Assembly (NCBI GenBank): GCA_037974665.1
Contig: CM075767.1
Span: forward strand, 1,552,501-1,616,500
Direction: 5' to 3'
Source: Ehretia macrophylla
Taxonomy: Eukaryota > Streptophyta > Magnoliopsida > Boraginales > Ehretiaceae
DNA: 64,000 bases
Shown here: positions 22,101 to 36,166 of the stretch, one piece after another
Layout of the letters: each line of letters starts with the position of its first letter
How positions within the stretch are numbered: the first letter of the stretch is position 1
Position numbers and translations under genes: made by a program
Notes under the pieces: model-generated
Seen by the model: the letters and a program-made list of their open reading frames with translations, nothing else
The model's database searches: none
Told to the model about the DNA's origin: nothing

Positions 22101-25100
22101 TGATGGGCCTCTCTGGGTAGCCTCGGGTTGCCAGTGTTGGTTGCTCTAGCTCCGCTGCTATTCCCTTTCTCGATTGGGTTGCCTCCCAGGGAGATTTGGG
22201 TCGTAGAATTGATGGTTACTCCCGGGGTATTCCAAACTGGTGTTATAAGGTGGTTGTGCGCTTATTGTCATCGTTGTCAAACATCAAGCTCGAGATTGAT
22301 GTATCGCTCGTGAAATGGTATATTGCTCGTATGAGTGAACCACAGCCTTCAGAGTGTGGTATAGCTTTAAAGGGCTGTGTTAATGCTTTCTTGATTGCTT
22401 ATAGTATTGTTGTTTGTATTGAATGTTTCCTTATTGTCTTTATTGCTTAATTGTGATTATTTGCATTGCACGATCTTCTTTCTCTCCAACTCGATATCTG
22501 TCTCGCCCTCACTGAGTATACGTGTTGTGTATACTCACTCCTCACCACCACATTTCAGGAAATGCCTTGTTAGCTGAAAAGTTCGTGGATATGTGTTAGT
22601 TCGTGCCTGAGGAGTTGTCTTGCGTGCTTTGTGGCTTGAGCTGTCAAAGATGTAAAGATGTATGTTCATATGTTGTATGTATTTATTGTTAAAAGAAATG
22701 TAATTTAATCTAGCTAAGTAGTTGAGGTAGATTGATAAGTTAGTTATGTATTCAGTAGTATAGTTAACCCGATGCATGTTTGTAATTGTCTAAAGAAAAG
22801 AGTGAGAATGGTATGATAGTATATTTTGTGCGGTAGATTAGTATGGATTAAATGTCAAGCTTGAATGTTCTTGTAAAAGATGTAAAGAGATAGGTTAGTT
22901 TTAAACTGGAAATGTATATTTATATGCTGTGTTTAGTTGTTGAGAACCAAGGCTCGGATGGCCTTGAGGTGGTTTTGAATGTTTGGACATGGTATTGGTC
23001 CACTTATATGCTATCGCAGGTTTTATATTTTGCCTAGAAACAGGGGAGACTCTATCCGTTTTCCCTGAAAATTATGCCCGGGTTTGGTTTGGGTTGTGAT
23101 TAGATCGATTGATAGAACTCCCGGTCTCGAGAGGGATCGGGGTGTTACAGTAAACGATGTCAAAATTGGTTGAATTGTTATTTAAATTGTAGCTAAGAAC
23201 TAGAGGAAAAATTTCTCTTTTGGGTGAAAGATCAAATTCTATCATTAAGGGGTTGTTTTGGAGCCAAAACAGTAGGGTGACTGATTCTCGCGTAATTTAG
23301 GACTGGCTGCTCAATGATTTTCTAAAGGGCATAACTTGATGAGTTTAACTCCGAATTCAGAACCGCTTGAGGCTAAACCCATCTCCACTTGATGAACTGC
23401 ATGTCTGTGAAATTTTAGAAGTTTTAGAGGACAATAAGGCTGCTAACTGAACAAGTAAATTTAAGCAAATGTAGTTAAAAATTTCAGTTTATATAGCTAA
23501 GTAATTAATGTTGCACTAAAGGTTAATTTCAGTTGAATAATGGTGGATTATAGGGAGTTGAAGGCTTGAGAGTAACAATTACATGTTTGGAGAGAGTGTT
23601 TAAGTGGAATGAGGGTTAAATGAATATTAGTTGCATTGAATGCTAAATGTTTAATATGTGACTAACGTGAACTATGTGCATTGAATGTTTAAATAAGTTG
23701 AGCTTTGAGTGAAAATTAAATGTGATGAGATATGTGTAGTGATTTTCTATTTAGATAATCAAGAGTAATTAAAGTCATGTACATACTAGTGTTAGTTGTC
23801 AAAGAGTGTTTGCAAGCTATGGGAAGTAAAATATATTTTCAATCATGTTCATGAGCTTAGCTTAATGTATGTGTTAAAGTTGGTTGAATTGCTTGAGTAC
23901 TTGGTTATTGGTTTGGTAAATGCTTGAGTTGATTTAAGTTAATCCATGCTTAAAGTATGTTTAATTAATTAGTTAACTAGTTGGATAAATTGGAGTGTTT
24001 AGTTATTAAGTATGATAGCTTGATATAGTTTTATTGTTTGGTCATCTATTTAGAAGTTAAATGTGAACATTCATTGTTTATATGAATATATTGCTTGAGG
24101 TTATATGTTTAGTTACTGAGTATATTGTTGTTAAATGCTTAACTTGATGTTTCTTTGTGATCTAGTTGAAGTTGAGGTAGTTATGAAGTTAACTTGTTAA
24201 ATGCTAATATAGTTAATGTCATTCATGCTTATGTTAGCCTAAGCAAATAATTGAAGACATGTTCATGAACTTGATTAACTAAGTCTTAAATCATGTTACT
24301 TGAACCAGTTGCATTAGTAGTTGTTTATATTGCTATAATTGTTCTATTTGGTTATTATTTGAATTATATATTGTAATTGGGTGAATAAGCATGATAATGA
24401 TTTTTAGATCATGTTATAGTTGAATTATGTTAAGTGCTAACTGTAGTCAACTTGATTGAATATATAATTGGATATTCCTTTGCAAGATAAATGAAGTTGA
24501 ATTGAGTATGAAGTTTAACTTGTTAAATGTTGATATAATAGTGTTCTTCGTAAAATTAAAGAAATGTTTAAGAGATATTTGTATGATTTTTAAGTTATGT
24601 GGCAATATGATATACATGAGTGATTATATATAACTGTTATCATTGTAGATGGAGTTAAGAAATAGTTAAGTTGGAATTGATATAGCTAATAGCTAAGTTA
24701 ACTACTGCTGCTAGTTTTCGTGGGTTCACTTCATGAGTAATATGTGGTTACTTGGGATTACGTGCTAATGTGGAAATAACATAGTCAATTGCTAAGGTGT
24801 TGTACTTATATGAATATAATAGGGATTTGCATATTCGAGCTAAAAGAGGTTTTGGAGTTAATTTAAACTACTTTCTGGCATCTTGGAACTTGGTAGAGGT
24901 GAGGGAGACTTCATCCTTATGTGCATAATAGTTTATTTACTTGTACTTAGATTATGTGAACTTATTGTCTATATATTGTGTGTGAGGGCAACCTACTTTG
25001 TTGTCCCTCAATCATGTGTTTATTGATTTATTCTATTGTTATCATTTTGAGTGCATTGCATCGTGGTTGCGCAACCATTTGGGCATGGTAGTGTCATGGA

Positions 25101-26076
25101 AACCGGGCAGCATCGGGCTTACCAGTATACCTCGAGTACCATGGTTACCCAGTCCCTCTCTCGCTTGGGATTCCGCCCAGGGAGAGTTGGGTCGTAGGAT
25201 TTCGGGGTACATCCGGAGTACACCCATTTTGGAGTTATAAGGGGATGCCAGCTTATCGATAATAGTGTCATTATTACATCGGAATTTCAATTCGTGGCTC
25301 GTGGTTCGTGATTGAAGAACAAGTGAATCGTATCCTTTTTAATGTGTGGTAACTTGTTGTTTCAATTGTTCTTTGTTTGTAAAATGCTTTATTTATACTA
25401 ACTGCTGCATTGCACGTCCCCAGTAGACCTTATTCCTCACTGGCAATTGTGATTTCTCATACCTCACTAAACATGTTTCAGGTGGTGCAGTTGGAGGAGT
25501 TGACTTGATTGCTGTGTGCTATTACTTGAGATTTGAGTGATTGCCTACTAAACTGTAGAAGACCTTAATTGTTCTACTTTTTATTCTATTTTGGAGCCTA
25601 AGGGCTTATGTATATATATATTTGAGTAGTTGCAAGTTTGAAAGCTAAGTGGATGTAGTAAGTGTTATGGAATTGTGGCATGTAATAACTTTTGCTTCTG
25701 TTTCTAGCTACGTTGCATGCTTGGGTGTGAATGAACGGGTGTATGGTTGACTTTAATTTCTAAGAATGTTCAATGCTATCATGGAGTGGCATGATAAGCG
25801 GTTTTGTAAAAAAGTTAATTTATGAATGCATGCTTGTGTGTATCTAAATTGTTTGTATGTCTTAAGGCTCGGATGGCCTTAAGGCTAAGATCTTTAGTTA
25901 TAAATGAATGTCTTGTTATGTTGTGGCTTTATTGAGTGTTTACAAGTTTTCAGAATGTCCACGGTACAGGGGAGGCTCTGTCCGTTTTTCCTAAATTTTG
26001 TGACCGGGTTTGGTATTGGGTTGAGAATAGCATGGTAATTAGAGCCTCCGGTCTCGTGAGGGATCGGGGCATTACA
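19194..26076 (+). repeat. NA2 5' LTR (with a nested SL solo LTR)
   Basis: Starts TGTAACAACC and ends GGGCATTACA directly before the primer site. The two parts, 19194-20311 and 23150-26076, align along their length with the 3' LTR pieces (27129-29814, 38669-39582, 49471-49892). Contains the loop-CTACTTT hairpin (24984-25009), GGTTGCGCAACC (25065-25076), a hairpin with loop ATCCGGA (25204-25225), GAGTTATAAGG nearby, and a TTTCAGG motif near 25477. Non-coding: antisense open frames in it are short and only repeated because the LTR is. Confidence 0.88.
20312..23149 (+). mobile_element. SL-family solo LTR inside the NA2 5' LTR
   Basis: Starts TGTGATAACCCC, ends GGGTGTTACA, 2838 bp. The same six bases gtaaac flank both sides (20306-20311 and 23150-23155), and the uninterrupted site is seen in the 3' LTR near 28228. 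No internal region. It has a perfect hairpin GAGTATAC/GTATACTC (22514-22536) followed by TTTCAGG (22553-22559), like LTRs of the other families. No gene seen; small frames do not resemble proteins. Confidence 0.88.
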
Positions 26077-26459
26077 GGTGGTATCAGTGCTTAGTTAGCT
26101 CTTAACCGGGACAAGGTCCTCTGTTTGTTGGGTAGTGAATCCCAAGTGCGTGGATGTGAAATGTGTTCTGAATACTTGCATGTGAGATTGTGTCGTTTGA
26201 ATGCAAATATGCTTCTATATGTTATACTTATGTAAATTGTGAAGAATGATTGAATAAGTGATTATGTGATTTACTATGTTAACATGAAGAATGTGTTTGA
26301 TGTGCAAGTATGTGACTATAGGCACTTTTGTGTGATATACTTGTTAGTATATGCACCCTATATGCTTTCCACTACTTGCATACATATATTACCCATAAAA
26401 TGGTAAGTAAGCTATCCCCCTAAAGAGAGGTGGTCAGCAGTGAATCATCTGAAGGTACG

Positions 26460-27060
26460 GGAACTGGAGTCCTTATTCGGCATACTTGTTTGAAGATCTC
26501 CTTTAGATATTACTGGGTATTCTAGTTTGGAGTCTTCATTGGTAATCTTGCCTAGGGGTTCATTTGGTATTTCCGCATGATAGTTTGTATCGGTATTCTT
26601 ATGTGAGATTCTCAATTGGTATTCGGTTCCATGACTCAAGTTCTTGTTTGGAGTATTTCTCTGGTAACTGTTTTGAGCATTCTCCGTGGTATTTATATCC
26701 GGGATTCTTATTGGACTTCTTGTTGGATATTATCCGTGGAACTCACTCTTGGATTTCTTATTGGTATTTTCTCGCCATTCTTAATCCGGAATCCTGGAAT
26801 GGTTTCTTGCTCGGTACTTCTAACTGGAATTCTTGTACGGTAATTGCATTCGGAGAGTTTCTCATTTGGGCTACTGAGTGGAAATCTCAATTGGAGCCTT
26901 TATTTGGTCTCCCTACTCAGGATTTCTCTCCAATAAACGCTAGAATTCTTATGGAGATTTCTTGTTGGTATTCTTACACATTGCTCTTGCATCGTAGTCA
27001 GCAATGGGTAATTGCAGCTGGTTTTCTGTGCTTGCTTGTCAGAGTTGAGCCAAGATTCTA
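26460..27060 (+). repeat. Degenerate ~20-nt repeats in the NA2 internal region
   Basis: Many imperfect units such as TTTGGTATT, ATTGGTATTC, ATTCTTATTGG and CTTGTTGGATATT follow each other with variable spacing. Equivalent tracts occur at 35200-35640 (reverse complement) and 54700-55200 in the other two non-autonomous elements. Confidence 0.65.
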
Positions 27061-27091
27061 TTTGTTGATATAAAGCTTCCTTGTGAACAAA

Positions 27092-27128
27092 AAATTACGA
27101 AAGCGCAATTTGTTTAAGGGGGAGAGAG
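27092..27128 (+). promoter_or_regulatory. NA2 pre-PPT hairpin and polypurine tract
   Basis: Arms AAATTACG (27092-27099) and CGCAATTT (27104-27111) enclose AAAG. The polypurine tract AAGGGGGAGAGAG (about 27116-27128) abuts the 3' LTR start TGTAACAACC. The PPT primes plus-strand DNA synthesis. Confidence 0.8.
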
Positions 27129-30100
27129 TGTAACAACCCGAACCTTTCATGTAGTGATTAGTATTTAATTGTAAATGTCTATGTGTTTATTTTAAATAAA
27201 AGTGCATGATTAGATGATTTTAATTAACTAGTATTACATATTTACTTACATAGTTTCTTTTATTTTTGAAAATGTGCAAAAAGTGTTTAATTAATTTATC
27301 TGAGTTAATTATATTTATTTGAAATTATATCTTTGCAATTAATTGCTAAACTTTCATAAATTTCAATTAGTGAATAAGTAGCTCCGAGCCCGGAGTGAAA
27401 TTTTAAAATATTATATTTTCTGAACTTGATATTTTTCCTCTATTACACCTCATATATAATGTATTCGTTCATTGAAAGAATGTGCATTGCAGGTCCCGAG
27501 CGCGAAGAAGAAAAAGTTTATTGTCCCTGAGTAAATAGTAACAATTTTATTATTTTGGGCCAATTGAAGTTGCAATAGTTTTTAGCTAACTTATTTAGCC
27601 CAATAGTATTTTATATTAGCCCAATCCTTATGTTAGCCCATTTATTTACTTAGTCTACATACATATCCATATTTAACATAACAAAAAAGGCATAAAAACA
27701 TAGCAAAAGAGAAAGAAAAGAATCAGCTAGCAGAAGCAAAGAAACAAAAAAAAAAGCGTGAGACCTCTTTGGCTTAGGGTTTGGCTTCATCTTCAAATCT
27801 CAACCATTTTAGCAAGATCAATGGTGTTTCTAGTCAATTTTCTTCCATTTTCTAGCTATACAAGGTGAGGGAAATCATTTTAAGTGTTTCATTACAATGT
27901 ATTCTAGTTGATTTAATAGAACTTGCGAATACTTGAGTTGTATAAGCATAAATTGTTGATTAGATTGAAGTGTAGAGTAATCTTTGACTTCGGTTCTCTT
28001 GTATAACTTCAACTTGTATGCTTTTATTGCCTTGTTAGTTGATGCTCTTGAATGAGGTTTAGGTGCTTGATAAATGACCTCAATGAAGTGAATGAATATA
28101 GTAGATGCTAAAACCAAGAGCAAACCAAGTGGAAATGCTAGAAAACAAGCTAAATAGACATTAGTGCAAAAGTGAGAAAGCTGGACAGTTTGCGCAGAGA
28201 ATTTGTAGAGAAGATTTAAGGTAATAAACGATGTCAAAATTGGTTGAATTGTTATTTAAATTGTAGCTAAGAACTAGAGGAACAATTTCTCTTTTGGGTG
28301 AAAGATCAAATTCTATCATTAAGGGGTTGTTTTGGAGCCAAAACATTAGGGTGACTGATTCTCGCGTAATTCAGGGCTGGCTGCGCAATGATTTTCTAAA
28401 GGGCATAACTTGATGAGTTTAACTCCAAATTAGGAACCGTTTGAGGCTAAACCCATCTACACTTGATGAACTACATGTCTGTGAAATTTTAGAAGGTTTA
28501 GAGGGCAATAAAGCTGCTAACTGAACAAGTAAAGTTAAGAAAATGCAGTTAAAAATTTCAGTTTATATAGCTAAGTGATTAATGTTGCACTAAAGGTTAA
28601 TTTGAGTTGAATAATGGTGGATTATAGGGAGTTGAAGGCTTGAGAGTAACAATTACATGTTTGGAGAGAGTGTTTAAGTGGAATGAGGGTTAAATGAATA
28701 TTAGTTGCATTGAATGCTAAATGTTTAATATGTGACTAACGTGAACTATGTGCATTGAATGTTTAAATAAGTTGAGCTTTGAGTGAAAATTAAATGTGAT
28801 GAATTATGTGTAGTGATTTGCTATTTAGATAATCAAGAGTAATTAAAGTCATGTACATGCTAGTGTTAGTTGTCAAAGAGTGTTTGCAAGCTATGGGAAG
28901 TAAAGTATGTTTTCAATCATGTTCATGAGCTTAGCTTAATATATGTGTTAAAGTTGGTTGAATTGCTTGAGTACTTGGTTATTGGTTTGGTAAATGCTTG
29001 AGTTGATTTAAGTTAATCCATGCTTAAAGTATGTTTAATTAATTAGTTAACTAGTTGGATAAATTGGAGTGTTTAGTTATTAAGTATGATAGCTTGATAT
29101 AGTTTCATTGTTTGGTCATCTATTTAGAAGTTAAATGTGAACATTCATTGTTTATATGAATATATTGCTTGAGGTTATATGTTTAGTTACTGAGTAGATA
29201 GCTGTTAAATGCTTAACTTGATGTTTCTTTGTGATCTAGTTGAAGTTGAGGTAGTTATGAAGTTAACTTGTTAAATGCTAATATAGTTAATATCATACAT
29301 GCTCATGTTAGACTAATCAAATAATCCAAGACATGTTCATGAACTTGATTAACTAAGTCTTAAATCATGTTACTTAGACTAGTTGCATTAGTAGTTGTTT
29401 ATATTGCTATAATTTTTCTATTTGGTTATTATTTGAATTATATATTGTAATTGGGTGAATAAGCATGATAATGATTTTTAGATCATGTTATAGTTGAATT
29501 ATTTTAAGTGCTAACTGTAGTCAACTTGATTGAATATATAATTGGATATTCCTTTGCAAGATAAATGAAGTTGAATTGGGTATGAAGTTTAATTTGTTAA
29601 ATGTTGATATAGTAGTGTCCTTCGTAAAATTAAAGAAATGTTTTAGAGATATTTGTATGATTTTTAAGTTATGTGGCAATATGATATACATGAGTGATTA
29701 TATATAACTGTTATCATTGTAGATGGAATTAAGAAATAGTTAAGTTGGAATTGATATAGCTAATAGCTAAGTTAACTACTGCTGCTAGTTTTCGTGGGTT
29801 CACTTCATGAGTAATATAACGCTCCGATCCCTCACGAGACCGGAGGCTCTAATAACCAAGCTATTCTCAACCCAATTCCAACCCAGTCTCAAAATTTTAG
29901 GAAAAAACGGACAGAGTTTTTCCTGTACTGTGGACATTCTAAAAACCTGAAAGCATTCAATAAAGCCATAACACAATAAGGCAAGCTTTTATAACTAAAG
30001 TTCAAAGGTTCAAGGCCATCCGAGTCTTGAGGCATACAATAATTTAGTTTCATACAAGCATGCAACCAACTTGACTTCTTCATAAAACCGCTTATCATGC

Positions 30101-30696
30101 CATTCTATGATAACTTTGAAACATACTTAGAAGTTGAACCAACATGTATCAAAACAATCACACCCAAGCATGCAAAACAACTAGAAATAGAAACATAAGT
30201 TATTACAAGCCATAGAATTACCACTGCTACTACAGTCATCTGACTTCCAGCTTACATATTACTCAAATACATACATGAGCCTTAAGGCCCCAAAATATAT
30301 TATAACATAGAACAACAAATTCTTCACATAGCAACTAGAAAGCACATCCACCTCAGACAACAATCACACAGCAACTAAGGAAACTCCTCCAACTGCGCCA
30401 CCTGAAACATATTAGCGAGGTATGAGCAACCACTGTTGCCCAGTGAGGGATAAAGTCTCCTGAGGCGTGCAATGCAACAAGTAATATAGTTAAACATTAA
30501 TAGTAATTAAAATCATTCAAGAATGACAACAGATTAAGTAACTACACATTAAAAAGGATACATTTCTCTGAACCCCAACACTCAAATTCTTCCATCTACG
30601 AACACGAACCACGAACCACGTTCACGATCACGATAAGCCGGCATAACCCCAAACACTCCAATGGGTGTACTCCAGATGTACCCTGAAAATCCTACG

Positions 30697-33533
30697 TGTG
30701 ATAACCCAAAACCGGCATGCATTTAATGGCATTTGACTGCATTTAATTAAATGTTTAATTAGTTAAATCATCTAATTTTCACTGTTCTGCTATTTCTTTT
30801 AGAAGAATTCAAAAAGATTTATATTAATTAATTAAAAGATTATTACCTATTTCTAATAATTATAGTAATTGAATTTATTCTCTTGTGACTAATTAAGTGT
30901 CATCTTAAGTGTTAGTGTTTACTTGTATTTGACTACGTGTTTATATTAACTTATTCATTTGTAACTTAATATTAACTTCATAATTCTTTAAAATATTCTA
31001 GAAATAGTTAAATTAATTATTTTAAATGAATATTGATTACTTTGATTGTTTTGATTATTTTAATAATCGGTTTTAATTATCTTGCATTAAAATCACTCGG
31101 TTTTCAAATAAATGAGAAAAGTAACTCCGAGCCGGAGTGAATTTTAAACTATTCTACTATTCTACTTTTCAAAAAAAAATTAAAGTTTTTTATTATTGCT
31201 CGTCACTTTATTAGCAATCATTTATTGACCGTTTGATCGTAGCATTTCGAAAATGAAAGTTAGAAGAATATTTCTCGGATTTCGTGAATAGCGTTTCTAG
31301 TTTAATTTAGCTAGTTTTAGTTGATTTTCATTAAAATTGCATTGTTTTAACCAGAATTAGATTAAATGGCATCAAAATAAGCTTATTTTACCAATTTTCA
31401 CTTAAGTTTGATTTTGCAAATGACCAAAATGCCATTGTCACCTTTTAAATAATAAAACAAGGCAAAAATCAATAAAAACAATTTGCATAATGACCAGTTT
31501 GTCCTTGCCATGGCCGAAGCTCTCAAGGAGGGAAAATAAATAATTTTTCTTGCTTTTTCTTCTACAATCATGCGTGGAATTGCTCGAGGGTCGTGGCTCG
31601 GGTCCTTGCGGGTCTTGGTCTTCAATCTCTGTGAGGGTTTTCATGCTTTTGTGCATTTAAATTTGAATTTGAATTTTGTGTCAATTTTTTAGATTTGATA
31701 TATAATGTGTTATAATGCCTGTAAATGCTTGATATAGCTTCCTTTGAGTTCGTAGAGCATTGTTTGATAGTTATTTAGCAATTTTTACGGTTGAAACTGC
31801 GTATTTGAAATTGGGAAAAAATAATGAATAGTGAATTCTAAATAGTAGACCCCCGTTTCGATGAAGTTGCTCCGTTACACGTTCTGTTGATGTAGGAAGG
31901 TGCTAGATATGCTAGAATGCCTAAATGTATGGTTTAATTGGATTGTGTAATGAAAAAACGGAGAAAAATGGCTTAGTGAAAGTTGGGGTCGTTTCGGTCA
32001 AGTTTAGAATTTTCTCGATTTGCGTGAAGGCATTGTCGAGGTATGTCATGGAAGCACTTTTGGTGCAGTTGTGACATTGGTTGGGTAATCGGTTGAGGTA
32101 GCTGTAGTTCAAACGAGCGAATGGAGAAATCGGGGCTTTGCGTGAATTCTAGGGTAAAGTAGGGTTTCGGGGTCTTTAGACGTGCCTTATAGTGACCTAA
32201 GAGGATTGGTGAAGTCGGTTTCCAAAACTCGTGGCTCGTTAGAAAGTAGTAGCGTTTTAAAAGTTGGGGTCATTTTGAGATTTTGTGTGTTTTCATAGTG
32301 TAGTGCCTTTAGAATGCTAAATAATGCTTGTTAAGCTTGTTAAAGTTGATAATGATTGAATTTGTATATCAATTGTTGATAATGCTTGATATCTTGTTTA
32401 TCGCCTCTAATCTGTATTGTTGTGCTATCGCTCGTTTATCGCCTTGTATCGTGTCTTGCATTGCATAGTGTCAGGCGCATGAGTGATGGGCCTCTCTGGG
32501 TAGTCTCGGGCTGCCAGTGTTGGTTGCCCTAGCTCCGTGTCCTATTCCCATTCTTGCTTGGGTTGCCTCCCAGGGAGATTTGGGTCGTAGAATTGATGGA
32601 TACTTCTGCGGTATTCCAAACTGAAGTTATAAGGTGGTTGCGCACTTATTGTCATCGTTGTCAACATCAAGCTCGAGATTGATGTATCGCTCGTGATATG
32701 GTACATTGCTCGTATGAGTGAACCATAGCCTTCAGAGTGTAGTATAGCTTTGAATGGTTGTGTTAATGCTTTCAGTAATTGCTTATTGTATTGATTGTTT
32801 GTCTTGATTGCTTACTTATCAATTATATTGCTTAACTGTCTTATTTGCATTGCACGACTTTATTTCTCTCCAATTCGATATCTGTCTCGCCCTCACGAGT
32901 ATACGTGTTGTGTATACTCACTCCTCACCACCACATTTCAGGAAATGCCATGTTAGCTGGAAAGTTCGTGATTACGTGAAAGATCATGCTTGAAGAGTTG
33001 TCTTGCGTGCTATGTGGCTTGAGTTGTCAAAGATGCAAAGATGTATGTTCATGTATTGTATGTATTTAATGTCAAAAGGAATGTAATTTAAATTTTACTA
33101 GATTATTGAAGTAATTTGAAAAGCTAGTTTAGGTATTCAGTTAGTATAGTTAACTTCATTGCATGTTTGTAATGTCCAAAGGAAAAGGGTTAGAATGGTT
33201 TGATAGTCTAACTTATGCAATAGGTTAGTATGGTTTAATTGTCAAGCATGAATGTACTTGTAAGAGATGTGAAGAGGTAGGTTAGTCTGTAAACTGGAAA
33301 TGTATATTTGCTTGTGATTGCTTGTTGAGAACAAGGCTCGGATGGCCTTGAGGTGGTTGAATGTTTGGACATGGTATTGGTCCACTTATATGCTGTCGCA
33401 TGTTTGCTTTTTGCCTAGAAACAAGGGAGACTCCGTCCGTTTTTCCTAAAAAAATTATGCCCGGGTTTGGATTTGGGTTGTGATTAGATTAATTGATAGA
33501 ACTCCTGATCTCGAGAGAGATCGGGGTGTTACA
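30697..33533 (+). mobile_element. SL-family solo LTR nested in the NA1 LTR
   Basis: TSD ctacg (30692-30696 and 33534-33538). It starts TGTGATAACCC and ends GGGTGTTACA. 2837 bp, collinear with 20312-23149 but clearly diverged. The hairpin GAGTATAC/GTATACTC is at 32897-32919, with TTTCAGG after it. This is the fourth layer: EPRV, NA2, NA1, SL. Confidence 0.92.
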
Positions 33534-35165
33534 CTACGACCCAACATACCTCGGCAATCTCCGGACCAGCCGAATGAGGGACTAGGGCACGGAGTTTGAA
33601 TATCCACTGGCATGCCCTCTGTCGCCCAGCCGATATTCAACACATCCGCCCCTGACACTATGGTTGCGCAACCACTATGCAATGCACTTAACAATGGTAA
33701 GACAATATCAACATTATAAGCAATAACACATAGGAGGATCAACAAAGTAGGTTGACCTCGAAGCAGTTAGAATAGAAGCAATTTATATGAGCAATTAAGC
33801 AGTTTTACAAAGGGGCATATTCAAGATACACATAGAACTATACCAAAAGCTCCAAAACAACTTGAAACCACATTTAAACACACAATGAGTCATGCCATGG
33901 TCTTAGAAGCGTGAAACAATTGAATTTGCACTTAAACACCTTTGTTATTCAATCTGTTTTCCTTCCAAACTCATGTTAATGATTCAAATTCAAGGGGAAG
34001 CTATACCAATCTTCTAATTAACCCTTAAGTTATCCTTACAACCCTCAACCACGTTCAATTACCCGCAATTACCCCAAAAGCCCCAATTTCCCTCTTATAG
34101 CTTTGAACTACACATACTTTAACCAGGCTTCAAACAAGGGTTAGCAAAGCTTCTATAGCACCTAGGTAGCCTACGATTACCAATTATGAAGCTGAATTTC
34201 ACCCGGATTAGCATTAACCCCGAAACCCCTATTAAAAAGTCGGCTATTTCACGTTTTATGCAAGTTTAGAGAAATTCAAGAGCACGGGGCTATTGGACTA
34301 CCTTCATTAGCACCTAAGGCATCTATTAGAAGCAATGGATCAAGCTAATACGCACAATTACACAAAACCCTAAAATCCCGTCACTATTCACCTCAAAAAT
34401 CAAAGTAACGATTCAAACCATTTAAAATGCGTTCTAATGGATTAAATGTGTTCTCTAGCACCTATATACAATGTATAATAGCATAGATAAGCATTACAAT
34501 AACATTTGATCATATTTCTAACAAATCAAGAAATGAACAACAATTTTAAAATGCGCAAACAAGCATGAAAACCCTCACCTAAAGCGCGTAGGAGCACCTA
34601 GGAGGCTTGCACACACCCTAAACTACTTGCACCTAACTTGGCTTGGCTTGGATTGAAGATTTGTTGAGCAAAAATCTCTCATTCTCCTCCTATGTTGATT
34701 CTCGGATTTGCTACAGTAATTCCTACATCTTTTTTTGTTTTTTTTTGTTTTTTTTGTTTTGCTAGTTATGAGCTTGTGTTGTGTGTTGTGTGAGTATATG
34801 TTTGGGTGAGCTATTTTAGTGAGAGTGTGTGGTCAAAATATGAGTTAAACTAGCTAGAACCAAGTCCTAAAGTGCAAATTAATGCTAGCTAATTAAAACA
34901 CTAAGTTAAGTTACGTAACACTATTCATTAGATTGGCAAAACATTTTCTAAATGAGTGCTCCTATCGCTCTAAGCTCATATGCACATATTTCTCATTCCT
35001 AAAATAATTAATATGATTTAATAAAAATGCTAATTTATGGTAATTCAATAGTTGAAAAATAGAATGAATAGTGATTAAAGAAGACAACAAGCAAAGCACA
35101 AAAGAAATGCACAAATAGTGGATGCAATAGTAAGCTAGAAGTACGGTTAAATCTCGGGCGTCACA

Positions 35166-36166
35166 TCCTCTCCCCCTTAAACAAATTTCGTCCACGCAAT
35201 TCTTCTTCCAAGAATACCGTATACGAATTCTCGTAAGAACCCATTAAGAAATCCCAGTAGTACTGCCAGTGAATCCCCAAGTAATAAGGCCAAATAAAGG
35301 CTTCAATAGAAATGCTACATAGAAATCTAAATAAGAATCCCGCTGACACGAACACTGTAGAATAATATAACCCCAACTAAAAGTGGCTAGAAAATACTAA
35401 TAAAAGATTGGAGCATAAATACTGTAGATAATACCGTACAATAAGGCTGAATAGAATTCCAATTAGCAATTCTTCAGAGAAATGCCAATAAGAAAATACC
35501 ATAAGAATGCTAAATAAGAAAATACCAAGAGAATGCCTTAAAGAACAGTCATATAGAAATCCCAAGGGAAGCCATTCATTTTTGACTACTGAGCAGAGAA
35601 AATGCCTTGGAAGAAATCCCAATAACTGAGCTCTGCCCACAACATCAACTCCTAAATAAAAGAGCTGATCAACCGCTTCACGTTCCTACTAATCCACATA
35701 ACTTGAAAGGCCAACCACTAATCACCTCTCTTCAGGGGAGGAAGAAGTTTTTCTTACCATTCGACGAGCTATGTATGAATGCCAAACTATTGCATATGTA
35801 TAAACATTCTTTAAACTATTATGCAAGCATGATTATAAAAGAACATATAAAACAATGTAAGCAACAAAGTCATTCAAGTGCGAATCATAACAAAACCAAT
35901 TCAATTCACAACAAAACTTAATTCAAAATGCTCAAGTACATACATTACAATCAATAATTCAAGCATATAATGATTCACGAGGTCAATTCGATGCAACTTC
36001 ACTTCACTCAGCACACATTTAGCACATAACACATAACTATATCATATAGGTGCACACATTCAATTCAAGACACACAATCATACATTCAAGCACACACTTT
36101 CAAGACACATTTAACAAGCACACATGCAAGGGTTACTACTCGACAGGCCTTAGCTCTCATACCACC
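35166..36166 (-). mobile_element. NA1 internal region, non-coding
   Basis: On the + strand it begins with the complement of the polypurine tract (TCCTCTCCCCCTTAA) and a hairpin (35182-35202: arms AAATTTCG and CGCAATTC around TCCA, one mismatch). From 35200 to about 35640 are degenerate ~20-nt repeats (on the - strand GGTATTTTCTTATT, GGCATTCTC and similar). From 35650 to 36150 the sequence is A/C-rich on the + strand and ends at the tRNA-Met primer site next to the 5' LTR. I see no gene; the frames 35377-35640 (-) and 35607-35921 (+) look incidental. Confidence 0.78.

Larger units (their letters stand above)
26077..27128 (+). mobile_element. NA2 internal region, non-coding
   Basis: It opens with a tRNA-Met primer site (TGGTATCAGTGC, 26079-26090, one mismatch to the usual TGGTATCAGAGC) and a stretch similar to the start of the NA3 internal region (CTTAGTTAGCTCT... 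CCGGGACA). From about 26460 to 27060 it consists of degenerate repeats of roughly 20 nt on the theme ATTCTTRTTGGTATT. It ends with a hairpin (27092-27111) and the polypurine tract. The 169-codon open frame at 26564-27073 lies entirely in these repeats and I do not consider it a gene. Confidence 0.8.

Noticed and set aside
21391-22777. Several 60-108 codon frames in the SL solo LTR as possible host exons
   Set aside because: Not preserved in the second SL LTR (30697-33533), no domain features, and the whole stretch has clean LTR boundaries with a target duplication.
26564-27073. 169-codon open frame in NA2
   Set aside because: It lies wholly within degenerate ~20-nt repeats, has a repetitive composition (WYF/LLG runs) and no equivalent in the other elements; the frame is a by-product of repeat periodicity.
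27875-28237. Antisense 120-codon frame, similar to 19945-20205
   Set aside because: Both are in the same part of the two NA2 LTRs, so similarity comes from LTR duplication; no protein features.
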